Shown in pieces: positions 40,800-50,091 of a stretch of 64,000 nucleotides of DNA. This DNA comes from Nocardioides oleivorans (GTDB lineage Bacteria; Actinomycetota; Actinomycetes; Propionibacteriales; Nocardioidaceae). Numbering within the stretch: the stretch's first letter is position 1; each line of letters begins with the position of its first letter. The notes under the pieces are model-generated. The model was not told the DNA's origin. It did not search any database and saw only the letters and a list, made by a program, of their open reading frames with translations. The DNA lies in NCBI RefSeq assembly GCF_004137255.1, contig NZ_SDWT01000001.1, positions 1,984,001 to 2,048,000 of the forward strand, given 5' to 3'. Made by a program: the position numbers and the translations under genes.

Positions 40800-41417
40800 T
40801 CAGGACTCCTTGACGGCGATCTGCTCCACGATGTTGGCGACCTTCTCGAACGCGTCGATCGCCCCCTCGAGCGACTCGACGATGTCCTTGAGCTTCATGA
40901 CCTCGAGGGCCTTGTGGTCGCCGCTGAAGAGGTTGGCGAGGATCCGGCGGTAGGACTTGTCGCCGGTGTTCTCGAGCCGGTTGATCTCGATCCAGTACTC
41001 GTCGAGCGAGCCCATCGACTCCAGCTTGGGCATCGCGGCCGACGTCAGCTCGGCGCAGCGCTGCAGCACCTCGACCTGCTCGGTCGTCTCGGCCGGCAGC
41101 CAGGTGACCTCGTAGAGCAGGATCATGTCGACGGCCTCGTCCATCATGTCCATCACGTCGTCGAGCGCCGAGGCGAGGTTGTAGATGTCCTCGCGGTCGA
41201 AGGGCGTCACGAAGGTGCTGTTGACCCGCCGGATGATCGAGTGGGTCGTCTCGTCTGCGGCGTGCTCTGCCTCGCGCATCCGCTGGGCGATGTCGGCGCG
41301 GGGCGCACCGTCGGCGAGCATCTCGCTGAGGAGCTGGGAGCCGACGACGAGGTGGGCGGCCGCCTCGGTGAAGAGGTCGTAGAACGAGCTGTCGACAGGA
41401 CGCAACCTGAAACGCAC
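40800..41417 (-). CDS. DUF47 PhoU-like phosphate transport regulator
   Basis: A 205-residue helical protein of the DUF47 family, which shares the PhoU fold and usually partners Pit. The sequence has the expected metal-binding-type acidic helices (MREAEHAADETTHSIIRRVN, FVTPFDREDIYNLASALDDV). GTG 41417 has GGAG upstream, and family-like sequence begins there rather than at the longer frame. It is co-transcribed with pit and likely gates Pit or reports phosphate status. Confidence 0.9.
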   Translation of the reverse strand: MRFRLRPVDSSFYDLFTEAAAHLVVGSQLLSEMLADGAPRADIAQRMREAEHAADETTHSIIRRVNSTFVTPFDREDIYNLASALDDVMDMMDEAVDMILLYEVTWLPAETTEQVEVLQRCAELTSAAMPKLESMGSLDEYWIEINRLENTGDKSYRRILANLFSGDHKALEVMKLKDIVESLEGAIDAFEKVANIVEQIAVKES

Positions 41418-41460
41418 GGTGAACTCCGAACGGGGGGCGGATGAACCGGGAAATAGATTA
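41414..41460 (-). promoter_or_regulatory. Candidate PhoP site and promoter of DUF47-pit
   Basis: On the minus strand TAATCT (41460-41455) is a good -10. Downstream of it GTTCATCCGCC (41446-41436) and GTTCACCGTGC (41424-41414) are PHO-box-like units exactly 22 bp apart, the second covering the start codon. A PhoP site downstream of the -10 would be expected to repress. Confidence 0.45.
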
Positions 41461-41579
41461 GGGGGTCGTTCGCCCCGACATGCAAACCCGCGGCCGTCAG
41501 GCCACCGGGACCCGCGCGCCACGGGTACGCCGCTCGGCGTGTCGCCCGGCGTGTCGCTCGGAAAGCCGCGGCCGAGGGG

Positions 41580-43763
41580 TCAGCGGCGGCGGCCGCGCTG
41601 ACGCGCGATGAGCTCGTCGTGGAGGTGCCGCTCACCGGTGTGCAGCACCCACTGGCCGTCGGCACCGAGGTCCCACCCGGTCGTCGCCTCGTCGAGCGAG
41701 AGGTCGAGGAGCTCACCGACCTGGGTCACCACGTGCGGATCGCGCAGCCGGACGAGCACCTCGACGCGACGGTCGAGGTTGCGGTGCATCATGTCGGCCG
41801 AGCCGATCCACGCCGCCGGGTCGCCGTCGTTCTCGAACCAGAAGATCCGGCTGTGCTCGAGGAACCGGCCCAGGATCGAGCGCACCCGGATGGTCTCGGA
41901 GAGGCCGGGTACGCCGGGTCGCAGGGCGCAGATGCCGCGGATGACCAGCTCGACGCGCACGCCGGCCTGCGAGGCGAGGTAGAGAGCGTCGATCACCGCC
42001 TCGTCGACCACCGAGTTCGCCTTGATCCGGATCCCCGCCTGCCGGCCGGCCTGGTGGTGGGCGATCTCCTGGTGGATCTGCACGACCAGGCCCTCGCGCA
42101 CGCTGTGCGGGGCGACGAGCAGGTGGTCGTAGGTGCGGTTGCGGCTGATCCCGGAGAGGTTGTTGAACAGGAGCGCGACGTCCTCGCCGATCTCCTGGTT
42201 GGCCGTGAGCAGGCCGAGATCCTCGTAGACGCGGGCGGTCTTGGGGTTGTAGTTGCCGGTCCCGAGGTGGACGTAGCGCCGGATGCCCTCGGGCTCGTCG
42301 CGCACGACCATCGACAGCTTGCAGTGGGTCTTCAGGCCGACCAGGCCGTAGACCACGTGGCAGCCGGCCTGCTCGAGCTTGCGGGCCCAGCGGATGTTGG
42401 CCTGCTCGTCGAAGCGGGCCTTGATCTCGACGACCACCAGCACCTGCTTGCCGGCCTCGGCGGCGTCGATGAGCGCCTCGATGATCGGGCTGTCGCCCGA
42501 CGTGCGGTAGAGCGTCTGCTTGATCGCGAGGACGTGGGGGTCGGCCGCGGCCTGCTCCAGGAAGCGCTGCACGGACGTGGCGAAGGAGTCGTACGGGTGG
42601 TGCAGCAGCACGTCGTGGCGCGACACCGAGTCGAACACGTCGACCGGCGACGACGACTCGACCTCGGCCAGGCTCGGGTGGGTCGAGGGGAGGAAGGCGG
42701 CGTACTTCAGGTCGTCGCGCGGCAGGTCGGCGATCGAGTGCAGCCCGGTGAGGTCGAGCGGGCCGGGCAGCGAGACGACCTCGTCGTGGCGCACGCCGAG
42801 CTCGGAGACGAGCAGCTCGAGGACCTTCGGGTCGATCGACTTCTCCACCTCGAGCCGGACCGGCGGGCCGAACCGGCGGCGCTGGAGCTCCTTCTCGAGG
42901 GCCTTCAGCAGGTTCTCCGCGTCGTCCTCCTCGACCTCGAGGTCTTCGTTGCGGGTGACGCGGAAGGTGTGTGCGCCGAGCACGTCCATGCCGGGGAAGA
43001 GCTTCTTGAGGTGCTCGCCGATGACGTCCTCGATCGGCACGAACCGCTGGTTGCCCAGGCCGACGAACCGGCCGAAGGTCGGCGGCACCTTCACGCGCGC
43101 GAAGTGCTCGGTGCCCGTCACCGGGTGTCGTACGACGACCGCGAGGTTGAGCGACAGCCCGGAGATGTAGGGGAAGGGGTGGGCCGGGTCGACGGCGAGG
43201 GGGGTGAGGACAGGGAAGATCCGGTCCTTGAAGAGCTTCTTGCAGACCTTCTGCTCGTCACGGTCGAGCTCGTCCCAGCGGACGATCTCGATGCCCTGGC
43301 TGCCGAGCTCGGGGAGCAGGTCGACGAAGGCCTGCGCGTGCCGCTCCATCAGCGAGCGGCTGTCGGACCACAGCTGCTCGATCTGCTCGCGCGGCATCAG
43401 GCCGCTGGCGGCGCGGACGGCGACGCCCGCGGCGATGCGCCGCTTGAGGCCGGCCACGCGGACCATGAAGAACTCGTCGAGGTTGCTGGCGAAGATGGCC
43501 AGGAACCGCGCGCGCTCCAGGAGCGGCAGGTCGGGGTTCTCCGCGAGCTCGAGCACGCGCTGGTTGAAGCGCACCCACGAGACCTCGCGGTCGATGAAGC
43601 GGTCCTCGAACTTCTCCACGGCCTCGATCGCCGCCGCGTCGGGCGTGTAGGGCGGCTCGACGTCGAAGGTCTCGCTCGGGTGCCCGATGAAGGGCTCGTC
43701 GCCCGGACCTTCCTCGACGGACGGGGAGGCGGCGCTGGCGAGGGTGGTGGCCGGGTCGGACAT
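41580..43763 (-). CDS. ppk: Polyphosphate kinase 1
   Basis: A 727-residue enzyme that makes polyphosphate from ATP. The autophosphorylated His lies in [15 protein letters not shown], the second essential His in [15 protein letters not shown], and [20 protein letters not shown] and [15 protein letters not shown] mark the N-terminal domain. ATG 43763 (MSDPATT) is preferred to ATG 43772, because CAGTAT lies just upstream at the right distance for a leaderless transcript. It has a PHO box overlapping its promoter. It is next to the Pit operon, linking uptake and storage. Confidence 0.96.
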   Translation of the reverse strand: MSDPATTLASAASPSVEEGPGDEPFIGHPSETFDVEPPYTPDAAAIEAVEKFEDRFIDREVSWVRFNQRVLELAENPDLPLLERARFLAIFASNLDEFFMVRVAGLKRRIAAGVAVRAASGLMPREQIEQLWSDSRSLMERHAQAFVDLLPELGSQGIEIVRWDELDRDEQKVCKKLFKDRIFPVLTPLAVDPAHPFPYISGLSLNLAVVVRHPVTGTEHFARVKVPPTFGRFVGLGNQRFVPIEDVIGEHLKKLFPGMDVLGAHTFRVTRNEDLEVEEDDAENLLKALEKELQRRRFGPPVRLEVEKSIDPKVLELLVSELGVRHDEVVSLPGPLDLTGLHSIADLPRDDLKYAAFLPSTHPSLAEVESSSPVDVFDSVSRHDVLLHHPYDSFATSVQRFLEQAAADPHVLAIKQTLYRTSGDSPIIEALIDAAEAGKQVLVVVEIKARFDEQANIRWARKLEQAGCHVVYGLVGLKTHCKLSMVVRDEPEGIRRYVHLGTGNYNPKTARVYEDLGLLTANQEIGEDVALLFNNLSGISRNRTYDHLLVAPHSVREGLVVQIHQEIAHHQAGRQAGIRIKANSVVDEAVIDALYLASQAGVRVELVIRGICALRPGVPGLSETIRVRSILGRFLEHSRIFWFENDGDPAAWIGSADMMHRNLDRRVEVLVRLRDPHVVTQVGELLDLSLDEATTGWDLGADGQWVLHTGERHLHDELIARQRGRRR

Positions 43764-43771
43764 GGCACCCA

Positions 43772-43803
43772 TACTGGCACCGTCAGGTGAACGTCAGATG
43801 ACG
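43772..43803 (-). promoter_or_regulatory. PHO box and -10 of ppk
   Basis: On the minus strand CGTCATCTGAC and GTTCACCTGAC (43803-43782) are consecutive 11-bp units close to the PhoP consensus. CAGTAT (43777-43772) follows at the distance of a -10, and ATG 43763 would then be at or beside the transcription start. Confidence 0.7.
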
Positions 43804-43810
43804 CGCGACG

Positions 43811-44173
43811 TCAGTAGACGAGCGCCTGGACGCCGTCGCCGAGGACCTGCTCGGCGAAGACCGCGGCCCCGGCGATCGTGACCCCCTCGCGCAGGTCGCC
43901 CTCGACGATCCCGCGCCGCGCCGCGCACTGGGAGCACACGGTGATCGTGCCCGACGTGAGCACCGCCGCCATGAGCTGGTCGAGCGGGGTGGCGAGCTCC
44001 AGCGCGAACTCCTCGGCCCGCCCCGGCAGCGCGAACCACGCTGCGTCCCCCGTGAACCACAGCGAGACGTCGGCGCCCGCGGCCGCCGCGGCCGCCGCGA
44101 CGGTGAAGGCCTGGTTGCAGCGCTCGGCGTCGTCGGCGCCGCAGGTGACCTTGACGACCAGTGAACGAGCCAT
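43811..44173 (-). CDS. DsrE family protein
   Basis: A 120-residue cytosolic DsrE/DsrF-like protein, a fold used in sulfur transfer. It begins MARSLVVKVTCGADDAERCN and contains SGTITVCSQCAARRGIVEGD, with a CSQC pair at the position of the family's sulfur-carrying Cys. Substrate unknown. ATG 44173 lies directly downstream of a minus-strand TAATGT, so the transcript is probably leaderless. Confidence 0.82.
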   Translation of the reverse strand: MARSLVVKVTCGADDAERCNQAFTVAAAAAAAGADVSLWFTGDAAWFALPGRAEEFALELATPLDQLMAAVLTSGTITVCSQCAARRGIVEGDLREGVTIAGAAVFAEQVLGDGVQALVY

Positions 44174-44176
44174 GCC

Positions 44177-44194
44177 CCCACATTAGGATGTGGG
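44177..44194. promoter_or_regulatory. Palindromic overlapping divergent promoters (dsrE-like / nitrobindin)
   Basis: CCCACAT-TAGG-ATGTGGG is a perfect 7-bp palindrome with a 4-base centre. TAGGAT (44184-44189, plus) lies seven bases before ATG 44197, and TAATGT (44185-44180, minus) lies six bases before ATG 44173. Two leaderless divergent transcripts from overlapping -10 elements are implied. Confidence 0.6.
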
Positions 44195-44196
44195 TC

Positions 44197-44691
44197 ATGC
44201 CTTTCGAGCTGCCGGACAACCTGCACCCCAACTGCGGCCCCGTCGCCTGGCTCCTCGGCACCTGGCGCGGCAACGGTCACGGCGACTACCCGACGATCGA
44301 GAAGTTCCAGTTCGGCCAGGAGCTGATCTTCACCCACGACGGCCGCCCGTTCTTCCACTACATGTCGCGCGCCTGGATCGTCGACGAGGAGGGCGAGTTC
44401 GTCCGCGACGCGGCGATGGAGTCCGGCTTCCTGCGCTGCCCGGAGCCCGGCAAGGTCGAGCTCCTCCTGGCACACAACACGGGCTTCGCCGAGATCTGGT
44501 ACGGCCAGGCCGACGCGGGCAAGGTCGAGATGCACACCGCCGGGGTCTCCTTCACCGAGACCGCCAAGGAGGTCACGGCCGGCTCGCGGATGTACGGCAA
44601 CGTGGAGGGCGACCTGCTCTACGCCTACGACATGGCGGCCCAGGGCCAGGAGCTCCAGCCGCACACGTGGGCCCGCCTCCAGCGGGGATGA
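44197..44691 (+). CDS. Nitrobindin family heme-binding protein
   Basis: A 164-residue ten-stranded beta-barrel protein (FABP-like/DUF1794). The motif LLGTWRGNGHGDYPTIEKF near the start and the C-terminal LQPHTWARLQRG, which supplies the axial His, match nitrobindins that bind ferric heme and react with NO or peroxynitrite. ATG 44197 starts the conserved protein. The Fur-family gene follows five bases after the stop and ygfZ after that, suggesting a redox or iron-related operon. Confidence 0.9.
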   Translation: MPFELPDNLHPNCGPVAWLLGTWRGNGHGDYPTIEKFQFGQELIFTHDGRPFFHYMSRAWIVDEEGEFVRDAAMESGFLRCPEPGKVELLLAHNTGFAEIWYGQADAGKVEMHTAGVSFTETAKEVTAGSRMYGNVEGDLLYAYDMAAQGQELQPHTWARLQRG

Positions 44692-44695
44692 CCAC

Positions 44696-45121
44696 GTGAG
44701 CGACGACCTGGCGCAGCGCCTCCGGGAGCAGGGCCTGCGGCTCACCCCGCAGCGCCAGCTGATCCTGCGCGCCGTCGAGGAGCTGCGTCACGCCACTCCC
44801 GACGAGGTGCTCTGCCACGTCCGCGAGCAGGTCAGCTCGGTCAACGCCTCCACCGTCTACCGCACGCTCGAGGTGCTTGAGGAGCTCGGGCTGGTGCGCC
44901 ACACCCACCTCAGCGACCGGGCGCCGACGTACCACTCCACCCTCGAGCACGAGCACGTCCACGTGGTCTGCCGCCGCTGCCAGAAGGTGCGCTCCTACGG
45001 TCCCGAGCTCGTCGCGCCGCTCGTCGAGGCGCTCGCGGCCGACGGCTTCACCATGGACGTCGGCCACCTCGCCGTCTTCGGCCAGTGCACGGACTGCGGC
45101 ACGACTTCGGAGCAGACCTAG
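44696..45121 (+). CDS. Fur family metal-responsive regulator
   Basis: A 141-residue Fur/Zur/PerR-type repressor. The winged helix reads LRLTPQRQLILRAVEELRHATPDEV and VNASTVYRTLEVLEELGLV, the metal site HEHVHVVCRRCQKV, and the C-terminal Cys pair CTDCG, so the structural CxxC-CxxC zinc site is intact. Which metal it senses cannot be decided. GTG 44696 follows GGGGA. It lies between nitrobindin and ygfZ genes in one operon. Confidence 0.88.
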   Translation: MSDDLAQRLREQGLRLTPQRQLILRAVEELRHATPDEVLCHVREQVSSVNASTVYRTLEVLEELGLVRHTHLSDRAPTYHSTLEHEHVHVVCRRCQKVRSYGPELVAPLVEALAADGFTMDVGHLAVFGQCTDCGTTSEQT

Positions 45122-45131
45122 ACTCGAGGGC

Positions 45132-46067
45132 ATGGCAAGCCCCCTCCTGTCCCTGCCCGGGGCCGTCGCCGGTGACGGCATCGACGCCCCGGTGGCCGCG
45201 CACTACGGCTCCTTCAACACCGAGCAGCGCAGCCTCGCGCGCGGCGAGGGCTTCGTCGACCTGTCCCACCGCGACGTGCTCCGGGTCTCCGGGCCCGACC
45301 GGCTGTCGTGGCTGCACAACCTCACGACCCAGTACTTCGAGGGCCTCGCGCCCGGCGTGTGGACCCAGGCGCTGGTGCTGAGCCCCCAGGGCCACGTCGA
45401 GCACGCCTTCACCGGCGTCGACGACGGCGAGGCGTTCACCGCCCACACCGAGCCCGGCGCCGGGGCCGCGCTGGTCGAGTGGCTCGAGCGGATGAAGTTC
45501 ATGACCCGGGTCGAGATCTCGCTGGTCGACGCCCTCGCGGTGATGTGGCGCCCGGGCGAGGGAGCCGGGAAGTACGACCTGGTGCCCCGCGACAAGCTCG
45601 AGGCGTACGCCGACGCCGCCGGCCCGGCTGCCGGGCTCTGGGCCTTCGAGGCCCTCCGGATCGAGCGCGGCGAGCCGCGCCTGGGCCTGGACACCGACCA
45701 CCGCACCATCCCCAACGAGGTCGGCTGGATCGGTCCCGCCGTCCATCTCGACAAGGGCTGCTACCGCGGCCAGGAGACCGTCGCGCGCGTCCACACGCTC
45801 GGGCGTCCGCCGCGTCGGCTGGTGCTGCTGCACCTCGACGGCTCGGAGAACCGGCTCCCCCCGACCGGCTCGCCGGTGACCCACGACGGTCGCGACGTCG
45901 GCTTCGTGGGCTCCAGCGCCCGCCACCACGAGCTCGGCCCGATCGCCCTCGCGGTGGTCAAGCGCAACGTCCCCGTCGACGCCGCCCTCACGGTCGACGA
46001 GATGCCGGCCTCGCAGGAGGTCGTCGTGGACCCGGAGGTCGGCCTCCACGTGCGCCCGCTCCGCTGA
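45132..46067 (+). CDS. ygfZ: Folate-binding YgfZ/GcvT-like protein
   Basis: A 311-residue GcvT-fold protein that supports Fe-S cluster assembly or repair. The diagnostic motif DKGCYRGQETVARVH is present, with SGPDRLSWLHNLTTQY near the start. It begins 10 bp after the Fur-family gene. In other bacteria YgfZ is needed for certain Fe-S enzymes under oxidative conditions, which fits the adjacent metal regulator and nitrobindin. Confidence 0.92.
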   Translation: MASPLLSLPGAVAGDGIDAPVAAHYGSFNTEQRSLARGEGFVDLSHRDVLRVSGPDRLSWLHNLTTQYFEGLAPGVWTQALVLSPQGHVEHAFTGVDDGEAFTAHTEPGAGAALVEWLERMKFMTRVEISLVDALAVMWRPGEGAGKYDLVPRDKLEAYADAAGPAAGLWAFEALRIERGEPRLGLDTDHRTIPNEVGWIGPAVHLDKGCYRGQETVARVHTLGRPPRRLVLLHLDGSENRLPPTGSPVTHDGRDVGFVGSSARHHELGPIALAVVKRNVPVDAALTVDEMPASQEVVVDPEVGLHVRPLR

Positions 46068-46078
46068 GGGTCGCCCTC

Positions 46079-46900
46079 TCAGCCAGCGGCGCGCGGACCC
46101 GGGCCGGCGTACTGCACGTGGGTGTCGGCTGCTTCGTGCTCGAACCCGAGGCGTGAGTAGACCGCGACCGCCGGGGCGTTGTCGGCCTCGACGTAGAGCA
46201 GGACCTCCTGGACGCCGAGCCCGGCGAGGTGGTGCAGCCCGGCCAGGGTGAGCACCTTCCCGAGGCCGCGACCCTGCGCGGCCGGCGCGACGCCGACGAC
46301 GTACACCTCACCGAGCGGGGCGTCGTGCTGCTTGGTCCAGTGGAAGCCGAGCATCCCGCTCGCGTCCTCGGCCACGAGCAGGCCCGCGGGGTCGAACCAC
46401 GGCTCGGCCATCCGGCGGGCGAGGTTGGCCCGATCCATCGAGCCCTGCTCGGGGTGGTGGGCGAAGGCGGCGGCGTTGACGGCGACCACGTCGTCGGCGT
46501 CGGAGTCGAGGTAGGACCGGACCGTCACGCCCGGCGGCACCTCGAGCGGGGGCAGGGGCGTCGAGGTGGGCCTGCGCATCACCCAGAGGTCGCGCACCCG
46601 CTCCCACCCGTGGCTCGCGGCGAGCGCCGCCGCCGCGGGGTGGTTGCCGTGCGACCACGCCGTCACCCCGGTGCCGTACGACGACGAGGCGCGGGCCAGC
46701 AGGGCGGACCCGAGGCCACGTCCGCGGGCCGACGGGCGCACGACGAGCGACAGGTCACCGTCGTGGACGAGCGCGAAGGCGTCGTCGTCCACGAGGACGT
46801 CGGCCGTGCCGTCGGCGAGGGCCATGCGCGCCGCCTCGTCGAGCGGGTCGGCCCCGTCGGCGGCAGCCGCCTCGTCCGCGATGGCGATGACCTGGTCCAC
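46079..46900 (-). CDS. mshD: Mycothiol synthase
   Basis: A 273-residue tandem GNAT acetyltransferase that makes the last step of mycothiol, the main actinomycete thiol. Acetyl-CoA motifs are VRPSARGRGLGSALL in the N-terminal domain and VGVAPAAQGRGLGKVLT in the C-terminal one, and LGFHWTKQH and LYVEADNAPAVAVYSRLGF match MshD. In Streptomyces mshD also lies close to glnR and pst genes. It converges on ygfZ. Confidence 0.94.
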   Translation of the reverse strand: MDQVIAIADEAAAADGADPLDEAARMALADGTADVLVDDDAFALVHDGDLSLVVRPSARGRGLGSALLARASSSYGTGVTAWSHGNHPAAAALAASHGWERVRDLWVMRRPTSTPLPPLEVPPGVTVRSYLDSDADDVVAVNAAAFAHHPEQGSMDRANLARRMAEPWFDPAGLLVAEDASGMLGFHWTKQHDAPLGEVYVVGVAPAAQGRGLGKVLTLAGLHHLAGLGVQEVLLYVEADNAPAVAVYSRLGFEHEAADTHVQYAGPGPRAAG

Positions 46901-47016
46901 GCCCCGACCCTAGCGACCGCGTGAGCACCGACCACCCACCGGATTCGCCGAAAATGGCCCGCGCGGGCCGTTGCTCGGGGAGCATGGATGTGCTCAGGAG
47001 AAGGTGAGGACTCGGG

Positions 47017-48909
47017 ATGCTGGCTCGACTGCGCGCGACCGCCGCCGTGGCGCTGCTCGCCGGCATCCTCGTGCTCGCGGCCGTGCTGCTGGTCGTGCTC
47101 GTCGCCGCGATCGCGTGGGTGGCACGCAGCGACAGCCCCGGTGCGGTGCTCGTCGGGGTGCTCGTCGTCGCGCTCGTCGGGGTGCCGGCCGTGGCCCTGG
47201 TCGTCGCGCTCGTGCGGATCCTCCGCTCGGTCCCGGGCGTGCCCGAGGGCCTGCCCGTCTCGCTGATGGCCGAGCCGGAGCTCTGGGCCGTGGTGAGCAA
47301 GGCGGCCGAGGGCGTCGGCACGCGGGCACCCGACGAGATCCGCCTCGTGGTCGACGTCACCGCCGGTGTCACCGAGGACTCCCGGCTCCTGGGTCTCGGC
47401 GCGGGCACCCGCACCCTCCACGTCGGCGTACCGCTCCTCCAGACGCTCACCCGCGCCGAGCTCGTGTGGGTGCTGGGCCACGAGCTGGGCCACCACAGCG
47501 AGCGGCACGCAGCGATGTCCGGGCTCAGCCGCAGGGGCCTGGTCGCGCTCGTCGAGGTGGTCGACGGCTTCGGCCCGCGCCACGTGCTCGGCCGGGTTGC
47601 GCGGCGCCACCTCGCGACCTACACCCGTCTGGTCCACGCGCTGTGGCGCGACCAGGAGCTCGACGCCGACCGCTGGGCGGCCACGCTCGGCGGGACGCAG
47701 GTCGGCATCGCCGCCCTCCGCGCGTCGGCCGTCACGACGTCGACCTGGCAGACCTTCGCGCGCGACTACGGCTCGATCGGGACCTCGGCTGGGATGGTCC
47801 CGCGCGGGCTGTTCTCCGGCTACGCCTCGTTCCTCTCCGACCCCGGGCGCGAGCCGCTCGATGCCGACCGGCTGATCGACGACGAGGCCCGCTCACCGTT
47901 CGACACGCACCCGCCGACCGCGGCGCGGATCGCGCGGCTCGAGCAGCTCGTCGTCCAGGACCGGCCGGAGGGCGTCACGTCCGACGACCCGGCCCTGCTC
48001 CTGCTCGTCGACCCGTCCGCCGCGATCGGCCGGGTCGAGGCGCACCACGCCCGCCGGGAAGCGCTCGCCCCGGTCGCGTGGGAGCGGGCCGTGCTGTTCG
48101 GCAACCGCCGCCGCGACGAGGAGCGCGCGGTCGCCGTCGTCGCGGCAGCCGACGCGATCACGACGGGTGCGGTGGACCTGAGCGTCGTGCTCCACCTCGT
48201 CGGGAGCGGCCGTGGGCCCGAGCTGGCCCGGGCGCTCGCGGACGAGGCGGAGGACGCCGAGGCCGCCGAGGGGATGCTCACGGAGGCCGTCGAGGCGCTC
48301 GTGCGCACCGCCCTCGTCAGCGCGGGCCACGCCGCCCACGTGCTGCGCTGGGACCGCACCGACGTGATCGTCGACGAGACCGGCACCGAGGTCGACGTGG
48401 CGGGTCTCGTGCGGGGCGTGGCCGGCGACCCGGCGCAGGCCGACTGGCTGCTCGAGGTGCTGCGCTCCGAGGGCATCTCCCGCACGTGGAACCCGGTCGT
48501 CACCCGGGCGGTCATCGGTCCCACGGGGCCACAGGTGCTCTCGGTCATGGCCGCCCGCCAGAAGCTCCGCCCGACCCCACGCGTCGTCCACGTCACCGAG
48601 GCGGGCCTGGCCGTGCGCCCGGTCGCCCTGCGCGAGCTCGTGTCGCTGCCGCCGCTGGGTCGTCGTACACCCCCCGACCAGGTGCTCGCCCACTCGGTGC
48701 ACCTCAGCGGCCTCGAGCTGCTGAGCGACCCTGCGACGACGGTCGTGCCGTGGCACGAGGTCGAGCACGTGGCGTACGTCGACGGCGCTCCGCCGCGGCT
48801 CACCGTCCGTCGCGACGGACGGGCGACGTCGTACCGCCTCGACGCGGTGGCAGGTCACGCCGCCGAGTCGCTCGCGGCGCACCTCGACGGGCGGATGTCG
48901 GCGAGCTGA
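47017..48909 (+). CDS. M48-type membrane metalloprotease
   Basis: A 630-residue protein with two N-terminal helices and an M48 peptidase domain. The zinc motif is LGHELGHHSERH, and the third ligand Glu lies in DQELDADRWAA, both intact. About 350 residues follow the peptidase domain without a recognised family. HtpX-type M48 proteases degrade damaged membrane proteins; that role is inferred. ATG 47017 has GTGAGGA upstream. The gene is convergent with glnR. Confidence 0.85.
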   Translation: MLARLRATAAVALLAGILVLAAVLLVVLVAAIAWVARSDSPGAVLVGVLVVALVGVPAVALVVALVRILRSVPGVPEGLPVSLMAEPELWAVVSKAAEGVGTRAPDEIRLVVDVTAGVTEDSRLLGLGAGTRTLHVGVPLLQTLTRAELVWVLGHELGHHSERHAAMSGLSRRGLVALVEVVDGFGPRHVLGRVARRHLATYTRLVHALWRDQELDADRWAATLGGTQVGIAALRASAVTTSTWQTFARDYGSIGTSAGMVPRGLFSGYASFLSDPGREPLDADRLIDDEARSPFDTHPPTAARIARLEQLVVQDRPEGVTSDDPALLLLVDPSAAIGRVEAHHARREALAPVAWERAVLFGNRRRDEERAVAVVAAADAITTGAVDLSVVLHLVGSGRGPELARALADEAEDAEAAEGMLTEAVEALVRTALVSAGHAAHVLRWDRTDVIVDETGTEVDVAGLVRGVAGDPAQADWLLEVLRSEGISRTWNPVVTRAVIGPTGPQVLSVMAARQKLRPTPRVVHVTEAGLAVRPVALRELVSLPPLGRRTPPDQVLAHSVHLSGLELLSDPATTVVPWHEVEHVAYVDGAPPRLTVRRDGRATSYRLDAVAGHAAESLAAHLDGRMSAS

Positions 48910-48911
48910 GC

Positions 48912-49634
48912 TCAGGCCTTGCCGGAGTGCTGGGAGACGTCCTCGGAGTCCTTCTCGCGGCTCGGCACCACGAAGCGGTAGCCGACGTTGCGGACCGTGC
49001 CGATGTGGTGCTCGTGCTCGGTGCCGAGCTTGGCGCGCAGGCGCCGCACGTGAACGTCGACGGTGCGGGTGCCGCCGAAGTAGTCGTAGCCCCAGACCTC
49101 CTGGAGGAGCTGCTCGCGGCTGAAGACGCGGCCCGGGTGCTGGGCGAGGTACTTCAGGAGCTCGAACTCCTTGTAGGTGAGGTCGAGCGCGCGACCGCCG
49201 ATGCGGGCGGTGTAGGTGGCGTCGTCGACGACGACCTCCCCACGGTGGATCACGTGGGCGGACGGGTCGTCCGCGCTGGCGGCGCTGCTGCGCCCGATCG
49301 CGAGCCGGATCCGGGCGTCGAGCTCGGCCGGGCCGCAGGTGTGCAGCACCACGTCGTCCATGCCCCAGTCGTGGGCGACGACGGCGAGGCCGCCCTCGGT
49401 GACGACGAGCAGGACGGGAGCCTCGGTGCCGGTCGTGCGGATCAGGCGGCACAGGTCGCGGGCGGCCGCGAGGTCCTGGCGCCCGTCGACGAGCACGAGG
49501 TCGGCGCCCGGCGCGTCGAGCAGGGCGCTCCCCTGCGCGGGCAGGATCTTCACGTTGTGCGCGAGGAGGGCGAGCCCCGGGAGCACCTCGGCGGAGGGCT
49601 GCAGGGCGCCCGTGAGCAGCAAGAGCGAGCTCAT
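48912..49634 (-). CDS. glnR: Nitrogen-assimilation regulator GlnR
   Basis: A 240-residue OmpR-type regulator beginning [20 protein letters not shown], which is the GlnR signature, with the atypical receiver ([19 protein letters not shown]) that lacks a normal phosphorylation pocket, and a C-terminal winged helix ([40 protein letters not shown]). GlnR controls glnA, amtB and nitrate/urea genes and in some actinomycetes interacts with PhoP at shared promoters. ATG 49634 has AGGAGG upstream. Confidence 0.95.
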   Translation of the reverse strand: MSSLLLLTGALQPSAEVLPGLALLAHNVKILPAQGSALLDAPGADLVLVDGRQDLAAARDLCRLIRTTGTEAPVLLVVTEGGLAVVAHDWGMDDVVLHTCGPAELDARIRLAIGRSSAASADDPSAHVIHRGEVVVDDATYTARIGGRALDLTYKEFELLKYLAQHPGRVFSREQLLQEVWGYDYFGGTRTVDVHVRRLRAKLGTEHEHHIGTVRNVGYRFVVPSREKDSEDVSQHSGKA

Positions 49635-49692
49635 GACGAAGCCTCCTGCCTGCCGGTGGGGTGATGCCGGGGGATGGTGAAGGATAGCCCGC

Positions 49693-49989
49693 ATGAGCGC
49701 TCCTCCTGACCCGGACCACAGTGTTGGGACGATCACAGTGCGCTACTGGGCCGGCGCCAAGGCCGCTGCCGGCACCTCGGCGGACACCTTCGAGGCCCAG
49801 CCTGGGCTGACCCTGGCCGGCCTCGTCGAGCAGGTGCTGGCGCTGCACCCGGGCGACCGGATGGCCCGCACGGTCGGAGCGTGCTCGGTGCTCCTCGGCG
49901 ACCAGCCCGTCGGCTCGCGGGACCCGGCCGCGGTCGTCGTACCGCCCGGGTCGGTGGTGGAGCTGCTGCCCCCCTTCGCCGGGGGCTGA
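49693..49989 (+). CDS. MoaD/ThiS family sulfur carrier
   Basis: A 98-residue ubiquitin-like protein ending in the activatable Gly-Gly (LLPPFAGG). The core [20 protein letters not shown] and [15 protein letters not shown] match MoaD, the small subunit of molybdopterin synthase. It is divergent from glnR with about 58 bp between start codons. Its partner MoaE is not in the window. Confidence 0.88.
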   Translation: MSAPPDPDHSVGTITVRYWAGAKAAAGTSADTFEAQPGLTLAGLVEQVLALHPGDRMARTVGACSVLLGDQPVGSRDPAAVVVPPGSVVELLPPFAGG

Positions 49990-50027
49990 GCACAGCTCGT
50001 CGGGCCGATGAGGTTTGATCTGCTCCC

Positions 50028-50067
50028 GTCAGGGGATCCCTGACCTGCCGGCCCATCGCGGGCCGGC
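50028..50067 (+). other. Two hairpins upstream of the secreted repeat protein
   Basis: GTCAGGGGATCCCTGAC (50028-50044) and GCCGGCCC (50047-50054) with 50060-50067 form adjacent stems. They may terminate moaD or structure the leader of the following gene. Confidence 0.45.
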
Positions 50068-50091
50068 TTCACCACCACGGGGAGTCAGCAC

